Shown piece after piece: positions 1 through 14,400 of a stretch of 64,000 bases of DNA (the first letter of the stretch is position 1; the number at the start of each line of letters is the position of its first letter). Below the pieces are notes generated by a model, which was not told where the DNA came from, ran no database searches, and worked only from the letters and a program-made list of their open reading frames with translations. Source of the stretch: Henckelia pumila (Eukaryota > Streptophyta > Magnoliopsida > Lamiales > Gesneriaceae); contig NC_133123.1 in assembly GCF_033568475.1 (NCBI RefSeq), positions 4,030,001-4,094,000 on the forward strand, in the 5' to 3' direction. The position numbers were made by a program, and so were the translations under genes.

Positions 1-1079
1 ACAAATGTTCACATCAAAATGAAACTCCCTTCAAACCAGCGAAAACCACGTACAAGACAAAAAAAGCTATAAAATCAAATATCATTATCAAGTCTGGCCA
101 ATTCGAAATTGCAAAAACTATATTATTAAAAGTATGCACGAAAATGAAACACATCACTAAGTGAAGGGATCGGATAAGGTGAAAAATAACTAAAAAATTA
201 GTAACATGTTTGTTGTTAACTTAGAATTTTATAGTTCTTATTTGAATATTTTTTTATTTACATCCTTGTAAAAAAACACTAGATTTTTACAATGAACTTA
301 TATAATGCTTAATTTTTCAGTGGGAGCACAAAATAAGCGATTTAACAATGTAAAAACTTAATAAATTAAAGCTATTCGCATTCATGATTGTGTGAGATAG
401 CTAGAGATTGAATTTAATTGATTGGTAATGGTACACGTTCACACAAGATTTATTTATAATTTTCTAATTAGGCAGTGTTCACACAAAAAATTTTCTCCAC
501 GAGGGAAAGGGAAAAGGAAAAGGAGTTTATTATCTATTTATAAATTAACAAAAAAAAAATCACAAGCCCCCATGAAACTAAAATCAAGTTGCTAGCCCCA
601 TTGATCAATAAACCTAGCTACTTTTAAACATGTGATTAAATTAATATATAGACCCAAATTATCCGGTCCCTAAATTCCCAGTACAGCTAGGTATAATACT
701 GCCAGAGCAATACAATTATTAAAGTAGTTTTAAAATTGAAAAAAGTTGCGATTAATCACCGTATGGGAAGACAAGATCTTGCCAAAATGTGACATATTGG
801 GCGTAGCCATGATTAATGAATATAAGCCTAGGGTTTAATTGATGGCTATTAAGGTCCAAAATCCGAATAATTAATTTCAATAGCCAATAAATAATTATGT
901 TATACGGTTCCCTTTTGTCACATGCAATCTTTTGCTTCAAATTATGATAGCACGAGAGGCTGTATCAAGTTGCACTTTCTTTCAAGATTCTGAGATTTTT
1001 TTTAATCGATGTACACTGTTATGAAACTTGGAGATCCAGAAGATATCTCATGTTGCAAAACCTTTTATATATATACAAA

Positions 1080-1083
<4 letters not shown>

Positions 1084-1141
<58 letters not shown>
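1084..1141. repeat. (TA)n microsatellite
   Basis: About 58 bp of uninterrupted TA dinucleotides. Similar shorter tracts occur at about 3638-3664, 11779-11822, 26917-26938, 29441-29468 and 48016-48044. Confidence 0.95.
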
Positions 1142-1143
<2 letters not shown>

Positions 1144-2420
1144 ATTCTATAGTGAATCAGATGTAATATGTTCAATAATAAAAATTTTGTGACGATAACA
1201 CGCATATATGAAAAATATACAGTTTTATAGTAATTAATAATAATGCAAACTAACTCAATAAATCATGTGTTATCATAAAAATTTATTTAAATAATTTTAA
1301 ATTTAATATAGGCGTTTTAAAATTTTAATAAAAACTTTACCCGAAAAAAAATCTTAATAAAAACTTTTATTTTAAATAAGATGTTAGTAATACAATAAAC
1401 ACCAGCAGGTCAGTTTTTAGATTTATTTTTATTGCAACCAAGACCCGATCGACTCCCGAGCTTTAAAATATCTATAAATTCTTACAATTAAGATTTTTCG
1501 GTAGGAACTCTTGCCCTTCTTTTTCGTCTTTCAAACGTGATTTTTTTTTTTTTTTTTTTTTTTTGTATAGGTTAACATAGTATAACATGTTTTTGATGTA
1601 GATTTGCTCGGATCTGGAATTTTTGGTACATAATGTTAGAAATATTAAACCGTATCAAAAGTTTCAAAAACGGAAAAATGTTTTTTTTGTTCTTTTATGT
1701 TTTTCATTGCAATATTTGCTTTCTGTCTTATCAAATTTCAGTTTTAATTCGTTATTTTTGGATCTTTTGCCAATTTCTCATTTCTCCATTGCAACGTTGA
1801 TGTGTATCAATGCAGTACTGTTGATGACAATAATAAATGTAGTGTAACATCAATGCTTCTAATGAAAATGATTTAAATCGTAAAAAATCGAAAGAAATAA
1901 GATTAGAATTAAAATTTGTTACATAAAAGACCAAAATCACAAACGACAAAATTACAAGGCAAAAATTTAGTTTTCATTTTCAAAAGCTTATATTTTTCTA
2001 GTAAACTATATATAGTATATTCAATAAATAAATTGTTGGGACGACGATGGATGGTATACATAATATATTTTTATTTAAAAGAAATGGAAACTAAAATATT
2101 AAAAATCCAATAACTATTCAGATGATTAATAATAATAAAGTGTCTTAATTAAAACCGTATGTATTAGTATCCACGTTATTATTAATTCTTTGAACAACTA
2201 CGAAGCACGTGTCTGATGGAAATACAATATACTCCACATAATTATAACTCATGAAAGTACGATATTTTAAATGTCAGCTTTAATGTCAGTACATTGATTT
2301 GTACCCTTACAAGTCGTTTCACTCGAAGCATTAATTCTCATTAAAAAAAAATAGAAATTGAATATATATAAATATATGATCCATTCATGCATGGGGAGCT
2401 ATATTGAAAAAGATCGAACA

Positions 2421-2436
2421 CCCCCCCCCCCCCCCC
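2421..2436. repeat. poly-C homopolymer, 16 bp
   Basis: Sixteen C in a row followed by six T. Long C runs are rare in DNA this AT-rich. The exact length may be a sequencing or assembly artefact. Confidence 0.9.
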
Positions 2437-3638
2437 TTTTTTCCTTTGTCTCCAGGATATTTATTATATGTTCTCTCGTGTGTTATCCACTTGTTAATTG
2501 GAAACCAATATTAGTGGATACCACCACACAGTACTGCATCATTTTCCACAACAATTAAAGCCAGTTTTGTTGACAACTTTTCACTCTTGTCGATTGATTG
2601 CATTTTCAAAGCTACCATACTGATTAATTTAATTTCTCTTTATTTAATATCAATCCAAATATCTTCTGAAAAAATATCTGAATTCCAATTGGAATTTAAA
2701 TCATATATGCATATGATAAATCTTGTATTTGTATAACTAGTGGCGCCTTAATATTGTTTTGCTCAAATGGCGCTTTATGTTTGCCAATTTGGCTTTATTA
2801 TTTCTTATCAGGTGATTTTACTGGAAAATAGTGATAGATGGAAGTGATGCATTTTGTTCCAGACAAATGGGTTTGGTGGGATTTATTCTGCGCTGTTCTT
2901 TATCCTCTTACTGTGTACATATGCAAATTTGTCGGTCCAAATTACTGCCAAATATCTTCTGCTACACAACAATTATTACCACCGTCAACGGATTGTATTA
3001 GTCGATGGCAAGCAGATGTGATATAACATATTCGGTAGACCAAACATTGATCATATATTTTGATTTGAGTGCTAAAAGTTCTATTCTTTTTATTTTAATT
3101 TTAAAATGATCACAAATAGTTCTTGGTTATAATAATTGTCTTTTGAATGAACAAAAAACAAAATTAAAGTTTTTTCTCCCCCAACATTAATAATGAGTCC
3201 AAATGTCTATACAATTATGCCAAAAATCAAGTATTGATCAATTACTAATGATGCAAACTTACGATATGTTATTATTACCATTTGAATTAATCCTAGCAAT
3301 TAGCAAGGAGGAACCCTAATTAAGTTTAGTAAATGACCATCATAACTAATGTTTTCTAAACTGCCAACATTCAACAATAAACCAAACCCTAAATGGCCTA
3401 CATGATTTCCAAGAAATTATTGCATTTTAATTAATTAAAATTCCATTATAGGAAAGAATACCAAGAATATCCATGGTAGGTGGGCTTCCCATTAATTACA
3501 TTTTTTTGGTTATATGATTCATTTGGTGTCAAGCCATGATGATTAATGTCCGTTATAACTTGATTAACTAATATATATTGCAAACGACAACTCCAATTTA
3601 GGGCGTGAAAAAAAAAAGATAGTATAAAGGTGAGTTTG

Positions 3639-3669
<31 letters not shown>

Positions 3670-3970
3670 AAGCAGCTGGTTTTAACAATATGTATTTTTC
3701 TAGGTTGACAATTTTAAAACATTATATTATAAAGTAATTGATTTAATTTTATGTTCCAAACTATTAAATAAAAATTAAATTTTAGAATTACCCTAGCGTT
3801 AGTCGAGTGGATCTGTTCTAGGGATTTGAAACCCTTTTCCCACACACACACACATTATTAAAGTTAAAGAGCTTTTAGTAACTGATTTGATATGATATAT
3901 ATCGTAATCTTTTTCAAATATTTGGTAAGCATCCTGCAACCGGTAAGTTAGATCCTACTTATATAGATAC

Positions 3971-5032
3971 CAGGGTCGATCCTAAAGGATTTTAGGCCTG
4001 AGTCGATCTTTTTTAAAAAGGGCCCTTAAATGACTTAATTAAGCATAATATGTGTTAACGTTTTTTTAGTTCCATGTTAATCTTTTCAATTTAAAACAAC
4101 ACATTTAAGAGAATATAAATAACTAAACAATACTAATTCAAACTATTTTTTTTTGTATGAAACAAAGTACTTGTTGATATCTCCAGCTTGACTTCGAATT
4201 TGTTCTTCAATATTTAGCGTTTTTTTTCTTTTTTAAAACCCCGACATGTACTTAGGAGGCATCATAAACCTAAGAATTTAACAATTCAATGAAAATTTTA
4301 ATAAATAAATCACACAGAGATATTATATACACCTCTTCTTCATTGAAAATTTTAAAAAAATAAATCATAATTTCTAGCTCACATCAGATTTCCTAACCAT
4401 AATTTATATCATGTGATTAGAGAATTAATCAGAAGTTGAACTAAAATACCACAACTATTTTTCAATTTCCTTTGTGACAGTGTATTACCAAGAAAGAAAT
4501 AAAATAAATTTTTTCATATCAAATCTTGCCAATGACTTCTTTTGGAATCTGAGTGACTATATGGTGCATATGGACAATCAAATTCACAGTTTTCAATTAT
4601 CATATTTTTTTTATGAAAAATATAATCATTGTTACCATAAAACTAATTCAAACATTTCATCAAGCAATTTAAGTACAATAATTCAAACGTTTCATTCAAA
4701 TAATTATACATTAATCCATTAAAATATCTCTATATCTAAATCTAGTTATGAAATAATCAAATAAACAAAAAAAATAGGAAAATATAAAGCACGAGAGAAT
4801 TGAAAAAAAAAACCTTCGAAAGAAATATAATTTATGTCGTGAAATTTGAATATCTAGTTTTTTCTACCGAATCGCCGACTTCCGTGCTTTGGAAAAAGCT
4901 GGATAAATAAATTTTGATTGGGCTATAATAATTCTCTCTATACTACTAGATTTTTTAAAAAAAATTATGGGCCCCCAAATTTATTGGGCCTGAGTCAATG
5001 GACTCTTTTGACTCACTAAAGGAACGGCCCTG
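3971..5032. mobile_element. hAT-type non-autonomous DNA transposon
   Basis: The left end reads cagggtcgatcct and the right end, read inwards on the other strand, reads cagggccgttcct: 13-bp terminal inverted repeats with two mismatches. The element is flanked by 8-bp direct repeats, atagatac at 3963-3970 and ataggtac at 5033-5040, which match at 7 of 8 positions. Eight-base target duplications and CAGGG-type ends are characteristic of the hAT superfamily. Both ends also carry ggcctgagtc next to gggccc runs. I find no transposase; the interior is AT-rich, and the open frame at 4474-4722 is not recognisable. It was probably mobilised in trans. The single TSD mismatch suggests an older insertion. 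Confidence 0.75.
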
Positions 5033-5040
5033 ATAGGTAC

Positions 5041-8000
5041 TGCCTTAACATAGATCTAACGATGGACATTTATCAATAAATGTGAGGTTAATTATTTTTT
5101 AGTGGATCCCGCATGTATTGAGAAATGAGGACCCTTAGATGTATCATGAAGGTAATGTCTGTAAAGGTAGGTTGAAATGAACCCTGCAACCTTCACTATT
5201 TACGCTACATCTAACTCAAATTTTGGTTTGTATTAACCGATATCATATTCCACAATTTGTTCCCTCTTTTGAATTAAATTTTTTTGTTAATCTCATGCAG
5301 ATCAAAATAATCTCTATGCTCATGTACTCGTAAAATTAAAACAAAACAATAACACAAATTTTGGGTGTGTGTGTGTATATCTCCCTTCATCCAAATTATA
5401 AACACAAGATACTTTTTTTTAATCTTAAAAAAATGTAACTGAAAGTTAAAAAAATAGTTTGTTGAGAGATCAAATTAGTAGAAAAATGAAAGTGTTATTA
5501 AATTTTAATTTTTATTTTGTGAAAAAAGGCCTTGGGTGTGGTGACAAATTCACATGGCGTTGACAAAAGAATAAATGAGTTTGTCTCTCACTTTACATGG
5601 TAAGGATTGGAAGACTCGTGGTGGCATTAAGTGTGGCCAGGCCCAAATATATATTTTTCATTATGGCCTAACATGTAGCTATAGCTAGGAAGACGATAAA
5701 CCATTAATCTAAAGTAAGAAAACATGCATGACAAGATAGATCAAAAGTAATAGTACTAATTAACAAATATATGTTCATGCTGCTGCAATAGTGTTCCATT
5801 CTTTTATTTATTTATTGTCACGACTGAATATTGCATGCTAATTTAGATTCCCTTTGTTAGATTAGATTTGTCCCAACTTTGAAAATCTCCAAATGCCATC
5901 GAACGATATGATATATCTCCTCTACCTATATATGCTTTTAGTTTATTCGAATTGGAGCCGGGAACTGATTATATTTAACTTAAAAATATGGCATGCATCA
6001 TCAAGATGAGTTGGATGTAATCTAGCTTTATGCAAATGGTGTGCGTGGTTCACTTACCCCTTTGCAAAAATTACATAAAGAATTCTCCCCTCGTGAATGA
6101 GGGGCCACAGGGTTTAGGGGGAAAAAAAATAGTGGCGAATGTGTTTATATTATATGAGGATAAGGCCTTTTAGGCCATCGTTTCATGTCGCAAGTTGGGT
6201 AAACCGATGGGGTCAGAAGAGAACAAACATCCCCTTGACCACCAAAGTACCCTAAAAAGTGTACCTCTTTTTATTTGAACTCCACATTCGTTAAAGATAC
6301 GCCTAGCTTGCAGCTTGCTACTCTATAAAGTTAATTCACATACATGATCATGCTTTGTTCTAACTTTTTATTTTACCATTGAGAAATGTGTATGTTATAT
6401 TAATTAAGACACATCCATCTATAACTCCATTCACAATATTCACGCCGATCGGAACCTAGCTAAGACGGAGGAAGACGTACGGTGGCGTTGTATATTCGAG
6501 TCGAGTTATGATCGTATATAAGATCCTTGTGTTGGACTATAGTAGGGGTTATATATTTACATTTTTCGTCCAATCAATATCCTCTATTTTTCGTCTTATA
6601 TCTTTCAAAATAGAGATTCGTAATCTCTATTTTCAAAAATCTTCTTCCTATATCCTCTAAATATTACCAAATAGTCTATTTTTCTATTTTTTTCTTTTAC
6701 AAACACACACATGCATATAATTAAATAATTACATAATATATCGTTCAATTGATCAATTAATTCAATAAGTTTCAAATAAATCGTATAAATATATTAATAA
6801 TTATGTATTATATTATTAAACATAAAACAATTAAAACTTATTCGACTTGATTTAAAATAATGCATTTATTTGGTCATTAAATTGCAAAAACACACAACAT
6901 TAATCACACATACATAAAATATAAATCAAAATAAACACAAACGACACATAAAGTTTAAAGAACAACACACACATATATTAAAATCATAATTAATTAATGA
7001 ATAAAATAAAACACTTCAAATAAATTTTAAAAAACTGAACACTAAAATTAAATTAAAAAATTAAGAAAAATGAAATGGACCAAAAAGAAAAAAAAAACTA
7101 CAAAAGGACCGTGAAAGCAATTTTGGAGGATATGTTATTTTTGTAATTAATGTCATCCTCCAAAATTATCCTCCAAATGTAGCACTGTCCAAAAATAGAT
7201 AGTGCATTTGGAGAATGATTGGAGGACAAACCTTCCTCTATAATGGAGGATATAGAGGAGGGTTGGAGATGTCCTAAGATACTAAATTTTCGTGAACTCT
7301 ATAATTCTATCACGTAACAAGATATATTATTATAATGTCTTGGTCTGTATTGAACACGAGCATTTTGTGTGACGGTGATCTCTATTTCTCTTATTTTTCC
7401 AACGTGTTAATTAGAAAAAATATATTTTTCAACAAGCTAAGGGCGTTAGCCATTAATTTTAACTCTCTTCAGTGGATTTAATGGTGGTGACAAAACAATA
7501 AAATTTTTGGGCTTCCCCACCTTATCCCCTCGTCTCTATCTCCGGACCCTTTCCAGGATACAATGGGGTCTTAGGTGTAAACAATGGCTTAAATTTTGCA
7601 ATACTCACATATTATTATTTTACCCACATTCGTGGACTCACAATATCCACATGATTGGTTGCACGAGGTCATGGGCCAGTTTGGATCTGGCCCATTCAAC
7701 GGCGGACACAGCTGTAGCCTAGGCCCAGTTTCAGCTTTATTTTCTGGAATTCTTCCCATCTCATTGGACGTTTGCTCAAGTCTTCTTCTTGCATTTGGGA
7801 CGAGCTAGCTAGGTGGGCTCGATCTGGACATTCACATGATTTTTTATTTTTGGAAATATTGAGAAATATAATTTGGATCGTTTGCCCAATCAACTAAAAG
7901 CTTGGGGTTTGACATGTGGGAGTGGGGCTCCAAGTGCTCAAAACCTCAAAATAATCCTGCAAAATCCCCTTTGCCAACCATCATTTTAGAGGGATTGGGA

Positions 8001-11000
8001 CATTTCACATGCTTCACTTCCACACTAGCAAACAATAGTAACTTCACAAACAAATTCAGCCAACTCCATGTTCTACATTTTTCTAGCTTTTCCTATAAAA
8101 TCACATGCATTCGCGTAAGCGTGCCTTTGACTGTTTAACATAAATAAATATATATATATATAATTATTGGTCTTTCTGGAGATAACTGGAACATTCGAAT
8201 TTCGGGCTTGGTCCTTGGCCCATTTAGGAAAATATGACACTATATGGTCCTTCTCTAGTCATGTGTATCTGCAGTAACCAGTAAGCAAGCTCTTGTGGCT
8301 GGGCTTAAACAAGAAATGGGCCTCGATTAATTTACATCTAGTGGATTTTGGTTAAGCCCAAAACCCATCCTAGAAAGAATGTGCGTGTTATTATCTCTAC
8401 AAGAATGCAAAAGTGGACCCATATGTACATTTACCTTCTTTGGAGTCCAGTTGTAACTAACAGCAATGGACTTGTTTCAAGTTTTCGGGCCTTTGCTATA
8501 TATATTGGGCCATACCGAAAGGCGAGACCAACTGCAGTTGTCCATTTTTCATCCGATCCGACCCGCTTTCCCTTTGCTGAAAACCCGTTGCAATTGAATC
8601 GGTGGCAAGACTCGGTCACTCGGGACGCTCGCTGCGAAATACATACTATTTATTGTAAAGTCTAATATAACAGTTGAGATTTGAAATATAAAACTCAAAT
8701 AAAAAAAATAAATTTTTATGTTTTTGAAGTGAATGTTATATAGTACGTTTTTGGGTAGAAAGAATGTAATGAGGGTTCACTCTTTTGAAAATGAAAAGTG
8801 ATCATGTTTAGAAATAGAATCCAAAAATAACATAAATTTTTCTAAAAATATATATGCACGCACACATACCGACATACGTAGAGTATGATGTCATAACATG
8901 GACAAAATGATTCAAATTAGAAGACGAACCAATATTGTTTTGGGTATGGATATCGGAAATTTGAGATGTTTATTACAAAATCAGAATTTTAAGCAATAAT
9001 TTGCTTCCGCAATTGAGTTCAACGGCCAACTCAAAATATCCTAAGTGAGTCAGTGGAGGACCAATTAAGTACTGAAAAATAATAACACAAAAAAATAAAT
9101 TAAAGTGACATAAAAATGGAAATAGTCACAACATTGACCTAATACAATTCTACTTCCTAAGAGTCAATTATGTATAATGTCAAAAACTCTCGTAAGAAGA
9201 ATGAATCTATAGACACATGCCACTAATTAAATTATTATCCGGCTAAATAAAGAATATACATTTTTAGTGGACACATGATATATACACTGCTTACATATAT
9301 AGTTAGGTAATTACATAAAAAAAAAAGAAAAGAAAAATTGTAGACATCTTCTTATCTTGACTTTATTTGAAAAAACCCGAGTCAACTTCCAAAATCATTC
9401 CAGCTTAGATGGTTGAAATATAATTGATGTGTGACTCAACGAAAGTGACATATAAAATTTCTTCTATGTCACATCTTGAATTAATTATATATAGTCACGG
9501 TATAATTTTACATAAAAAATGGTTTGATATTTAAAATTCTTTTTCTGGCCAACTATGCGAGATGTTTGCGCAAATATATCGAAAGAATTTAATGTTTTTT
9601 CAAAATATATTTGTGCGAATATCTCGTGACCGTTCGTAAATACGTACAGATATTTATTATAACATAATTATATTATATAAAATTATGTAATTTAATTCAT
9701 GAAGTGGCTGATCATACAAGATTACCAGTTCAATAAATTAACTCAGCTCTTGGTAGCTTAATTACCATTTTTGGACAACCCACAAACGTACCCTGTTACT
9801 TGAGCTAAATTTGAACTTCTTTTAATTATGGTATTAATTTATTTTACTTATATTTATTAATCTGAACCCACAATTTCTTTCCAATCCCCAACAAACTTAG
9901 GGTGAAAAAAAATGGGAGAATTATTTGGTGAAAAGTACTAATAAGCTAAAAGATATATATACTGATATTGCTAGCTTATACAAGCTCTGGAACTTCAATA
10001 TTCAAAAATAAAAGATAACATACATCACATCCTAATAAGTTAATATCAATGTTCTAAAAAGTGGTAGGTGGAAATGGACGATCATATACCATCTAGCGCT
10101 TAGACGATTAGGCGGCCTTTTAGGCGTTTATTTTTAGCCTAGATATCTAATTTTTCTTGTCCATCTTAATATTATCCAATAATTCATCTTTATCGAATTC
10201 AAAGTCAAAATTCATTGCATATTTCTCATCTTCATATAATACAAATTGATTGAAAAATCTGTCAATTTTTTTTAGAAGTTTAAAATTATATATATATATA
10301 TATAGACGATCACTTAGGCGGATTTTGAGCTGCCTAAACCGCAATTAGATGATTGATTAATAAAATAGCACCAAGAGGCATTAACGGTTTAAAAATCGAG
10401 ACAGTGAGTCATCGTCTCGCACTTGAGCATCATCTTTTAGAACGATGATTAATATGCATTTTTTTTAAAAAATAATTTCTTAAATATCTTAGACATCATC
10501 GAAAGATTATAATACTAAGCTACATGCAAGCATGTCAATCACAAAACAAGATTTTTTATTTAAAAAATGACTACATATCATATTTTTTATATATAATTTC
10601 TTAACGTACTTTCAAATAGCACAAAAATAATAATTTTTTTTTTAAAAAATAGTATACCATAATAAAACTGTAATTTAAAAATATAAATTTTCTCCTCTCA
10701 ATCTACCGTGCCTTTGAAAGCAGCTGACTTTATTCTTCACTCAACTTTACCTCCAAGTTGACCCGAAAAGTGAAAAATGGGTGATTCTCATGAGATCGGG
10801 GGAAAAAAATGAGGGGAGGCTACTATATCTATATTATAAATTGTGGAACAGAAAAAAAGTCTACCCGACCCGACCCGACTCTAACTTTAGTCAACAATGT
10901 ACTTTGTTCATTTATTTATTCTGGTCCTTGACCCGTGTGACATGTTGCCCCCTCATCACTTTTTCTTAAAAAAAATAAATAAATAAATAAAATCTTAGGG

Positions 11001-11258
11001 GTAATCAATGTCTCTTTTGAAATACTTTGCACACTGTCTGCTTAATTTGTCAGTATTCATACATCAAGCTTGCATCATAATTACCTCATTTTCATTGCAA
11101 AGGTTCATTTAAATAGAAATAAAGCAAACTCTCCGATGGAGCTGCTTATGTTGTTACAATACTCGCTATGTTTTCAATATTAATTTACAGGCTTTTTTTG
11201 GAATAAATTAAAATTTGAATTCCAAATTTTCAGTGTTTGTATTATAGCTAAAATTAAA
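5041..11258. other. gene-free intergenic DNA with repeat fragments
   Basis: No gene is supported. Positions 6540-7280 look like a diverged small transposon: the right end reads ggagggttggagatgtcctaa, a motif common at the ends of plant MITEs, and a 12-bp perfect inverted repeat lies at 6607-6618/6622-6633. Positions 7670-8530 are less AT-rich and carry repeated GGCCCA/TGGGCC motifs. Positions 10045-10445 hold one copy of a dispersed repeat. Confidence 0.5.
10045..10445. repeat. dispersed repeat family R1, copy 1
   Basis: This stretch begins with gttctaaaaag and ends with cttttagaac, so its ends are inverted repeats. Inside are motifs such as ttaggcggccttttaggcg, a 'tatctaattttt...cttgtccatcttaatatt' stretch, and a repeat of aggcgg before the right end. 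A second, diverged copy lies at about 29515-29985 with the same order of motifs. This supports a mobile element of unknown class, possibly a MITE. No clear target duplication was seen. Confidence 0.6.
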
Positions 11259-11267
11259 TAAAAATTA

Positions 11268-11469
11268 GAGCAATACTATAGGTACAACAAAACACAATTC
11301 TTATAGCATATACAAAAAATTGATTTATCAAATCTAATGATACATTGAATACAAAATCTCACGATATAATGTCAAAATCTCACAATATAAGAGTAAAATA
11401 TTATGATTAATTGTTGTAAATATCGTTGTATATGATATATTGGTTGTACTTGTACTTTTGGCATTATCC
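11268..11469. mobile_element. small MITE, probably Mutator-like
   Basis: A 202-bp segment is flanked by identical 9-bp direct repeats, taaaaatta at 11259-11267 and 11470-11478. Its ends are imperfect inverted repeats: gagcaatactataggtacaa on the left matches the right end read inwards at about 13 of 20 positions. A 9-bp duplication points to Mutator-like elements. Because the duplication is AT-rich in AT-rich DNA, chance cannot be excluded. Confidence 0.45.
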
Positions 11470-11478
11470 TAAAAATTA

Positions 11479-14400
11479 TGTATTAATTCGATTATAATCA
11501 CTTATGTCTAAGATACTCATAAATGAATATCGATCCCTAAGAATCTCCACCAATGTGTGTGTATGTTTGTCCACATATATTTATTTATTTATTTTTATTC
11601 TTGTCATACTACAATGTTAATTAGGGACGTCATAAAAATATATATTGATACAATTTCGATAAATGATTAGGCTGTTGGAATCTTAGCATAAAAATAAAGC
11701 AAGTATAATGAGTAATTAACAGCATGACTAATTAATTAGTTCAATGGGCTGGTATACTTGATTAATTTCTAATAATTATATATATATATATATATATATA
11801 TAATTATATATATATATATATCTCGATATACAGAGATAGATTTACACTATGACCTCCGAAAATTTTAATAACATTATTACCACAATTTTTTTTTTCAAGC
11901 AGATATATATTTTTCCCCTCTAAACTTAAAGGCATACAACAAGTCTGGTGGTGACATTCCTATATATATTTTTTATATACCTAGACTCAAGTTTGAGTCA
12001 TCTATCTCGATTTTTTTATATATATTTTTCATACAAAACGTATAATAATTATTTTTTGTCATTTAACATGCGGCCCTAAAAATTTAAAATCTTGGACTTA
12101 AATTCATGCGTGAATGAAATAAATAAATGTATAATAATTGAAGACATCATCTGAGTTGAAATCATAACTATATATAAACACACATTGAAAAACGACTTTA
12201 CATATAGCTATCATCTACAAAGATGCTATGAAGGAGACGATTCTAATTTTGCTCGAGGCGTGAAAATAGAGAAAGATAAGCACCTCATTTATGTGCTCTA
12301 AAGCTGGCACATGCTTGCATTTATCATAATATGTTTAATTCTTTAAGATATAATATTTTTGAATAGTTTTTCCTGTTTTATTGAGTTGTTTAAGGTTTTT
12401 TTAATATATATATATATTTTTTATTAAAATTCATTGTACTTTTGTTCTGTGTGTTTTAATTTAATATTTATTTTTGTTGTTTTAGGGGGAATCGGATTTC
12501 TGTAATTTGACGAGTATGATTTCATTTTTAAAAAAAGGAGAAGATCTCATGTGCAACTATATCATATATCCATATTCATGAGATATGTTGAACTGATCTA
12601 TCTATATTAAAAAATAATATATTTTACATAAAAAATAATATTTTTAACGAATTCACATATATTAATCAATATTTATTTATAACATAATTAGCAAAATACG
12701 ATAATTTTTCGATGAAAATATTACTTTTGTCATAAAAACAACAATTATTTTTTTATGGGTCTAATATTTTTGAGTTTTGATGCAAACAAGCATATATTTC
12801 ATAAGATTTCTTCATAACATAAGTCTTGCTTGAGACTAGAAACAATATCATATTGTTTCATGTTCGGCGTTCTGAGAATTCGGTTGCTCATTTACTTGCT
12901 AATTTTGCTATTAATTTCTTTCTCTACTCTTTTTGTTAGGGATCACGATAATTTTCTTTTTTATTAATAAAGTTTATAATGAACTTTATTATTCATTCTT
13001 ATTAATAGTAAAAGTTTTTTGTAATAATTTTTTTTTATTATTATTATTAAGAAAAATTGTTTTTTTATCTTGCAGGTTTGTCACTTTTCGATTTTGGTCT
13101 TTATGTTTTCATGTTTCAGTTTTAGTCCGCTATCTTTATTTTTTAGCAATTCTACTCCTTTTTACGATGTGGCTCTAATTTGACATCATTGTAATGCTGA
13201 CGTGAAGCTGATGTATATAGTGACACGTAAGCATTTAAAAAAAAAAATACTAAAATTGTCAAAAATCAAAAATACAAAACTAAAACTAAAATATAAAAAT
13301 ATAAAATATCAACGTTGTAAAATAACAAACAAAAAAAAACCAAAATTACAATTTTCCATTATTATTATTAGGGAGCATATCTATATTCATTTATGAGTGT
13401 GAACAAAATCGAGGAATAATGATGAAGGTAGCAATGAAATGATTAGGATTTAGAAGAAGGATGTAATTTTTAGTTTAACAGTCGGAATCGCTTTCAGGCT
13501 CTGACTCATAGGACTAGGTGGGACCCTCTCCACCCGCACGCGCATTTACCGCGTGGACCCCACTCGTTGACATACCCCTCTCAAACTTAACACCACCACC
13601 CCCAAAATTTCACCCCTTTGCTTCGCCACCAACGGCCCCGCCGCCACCCACTTCTCCCCCCTTTAAATATTTATTAATTATTAATTACAACTTCTTAATT
13701 GTTAATTCCTTGATTTAAATATTTAATACGTTATCATTTCTTGGTGGAATTAATCAAATTGACCACCTTGTCTTCAGTCGGTTTCTTTTTCTATTTTATT
13801 CCTTGCTTCAAAACTTGTGAGCTAGCTCCCTTGATAATTCTTTCAAATTTCTAAGAAATGAAAAATCAAGTGGGCGATTCTTAAATTAATTACGTTTTCA
13901 TTTTGTCAAAGTGCTAAAAATGTATGTTGCTTATTGTCTCAAACACAAAACATATATGCTTTTAAGGTATCACTCATGTATATATATGATGATAACTATT
14001 GAATGTGACATCTCGAGCGATGAAAATATCGGGCAAGTATCATAGGTTTTTGGGATCTTCTTGGAGAGTAAGATACTAAGATATGGTTGGTTTAATTTGT
14101 GAGAAGATTATAGTTCACTCGATGGCTCAAGTCTTTGTCCTTAAACATTATCGTCCATAAAAACCATTAGATAGTAATGGTACGAGGCCGTATCTTTGGA
14201 ATCATATAGTTAAAATATACGGAAAACTAAAGTTTTATCTTTATATGTACATTTTTTTTAATGATTTTGGTCTTCTTATGTTGTTCAATTTTAATATTGG
14301 TCCTGCAGTATCTTTCGATTTTGACAATTTAATAATTTTTATCAAAAGTACTGATGTAAAATTACAAAATCAGCAACACGTAGCAAAAAACGACGAAAAT

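Larger units (their letters stand above)
1..3962. other. gene-free AT-rich intergenic DNA
   Basis: I see no convincing gene on either strand; the open frames are short and unlike known proteins. The stretch holds simple repeats: a (TA)n tract at about 1084-1141, 24 consecutive T at 1541-1564, 16 consecutive C at 2421-2436, and a (TA)n tract at about 3638-3664. Positions 1600-1970 resemble a diverged palindromic repeat found elsewhere in the window, with motifs such as accaaaatcacaaa towards its right end. Confidence 0.6.

Noticed and set aside
2838-3026. 62-residue frame rich in Trp and hydrophobic residues
   Set aside because: Short and isolated, with no homology I recognise and no splice partners nearby.
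5985-6010. gcatcatcaagat, resembling part of miR172*
   Set aside because: The complementary miR172 strand is absent downstream and the flanks do not match, so no precursor hairpin can form.
8348-8665. 105-residue open frame on +
   Set aside because: Composition does not look like a protein, no motif is recognised, and it overlaps an opposite-strand frame in the site II motif region.
13518-13718. Proline-rich 66-residue frame
   Set aside because: Low complexity produced by a C-rich patch; the second half runs into AT-rich DNA.
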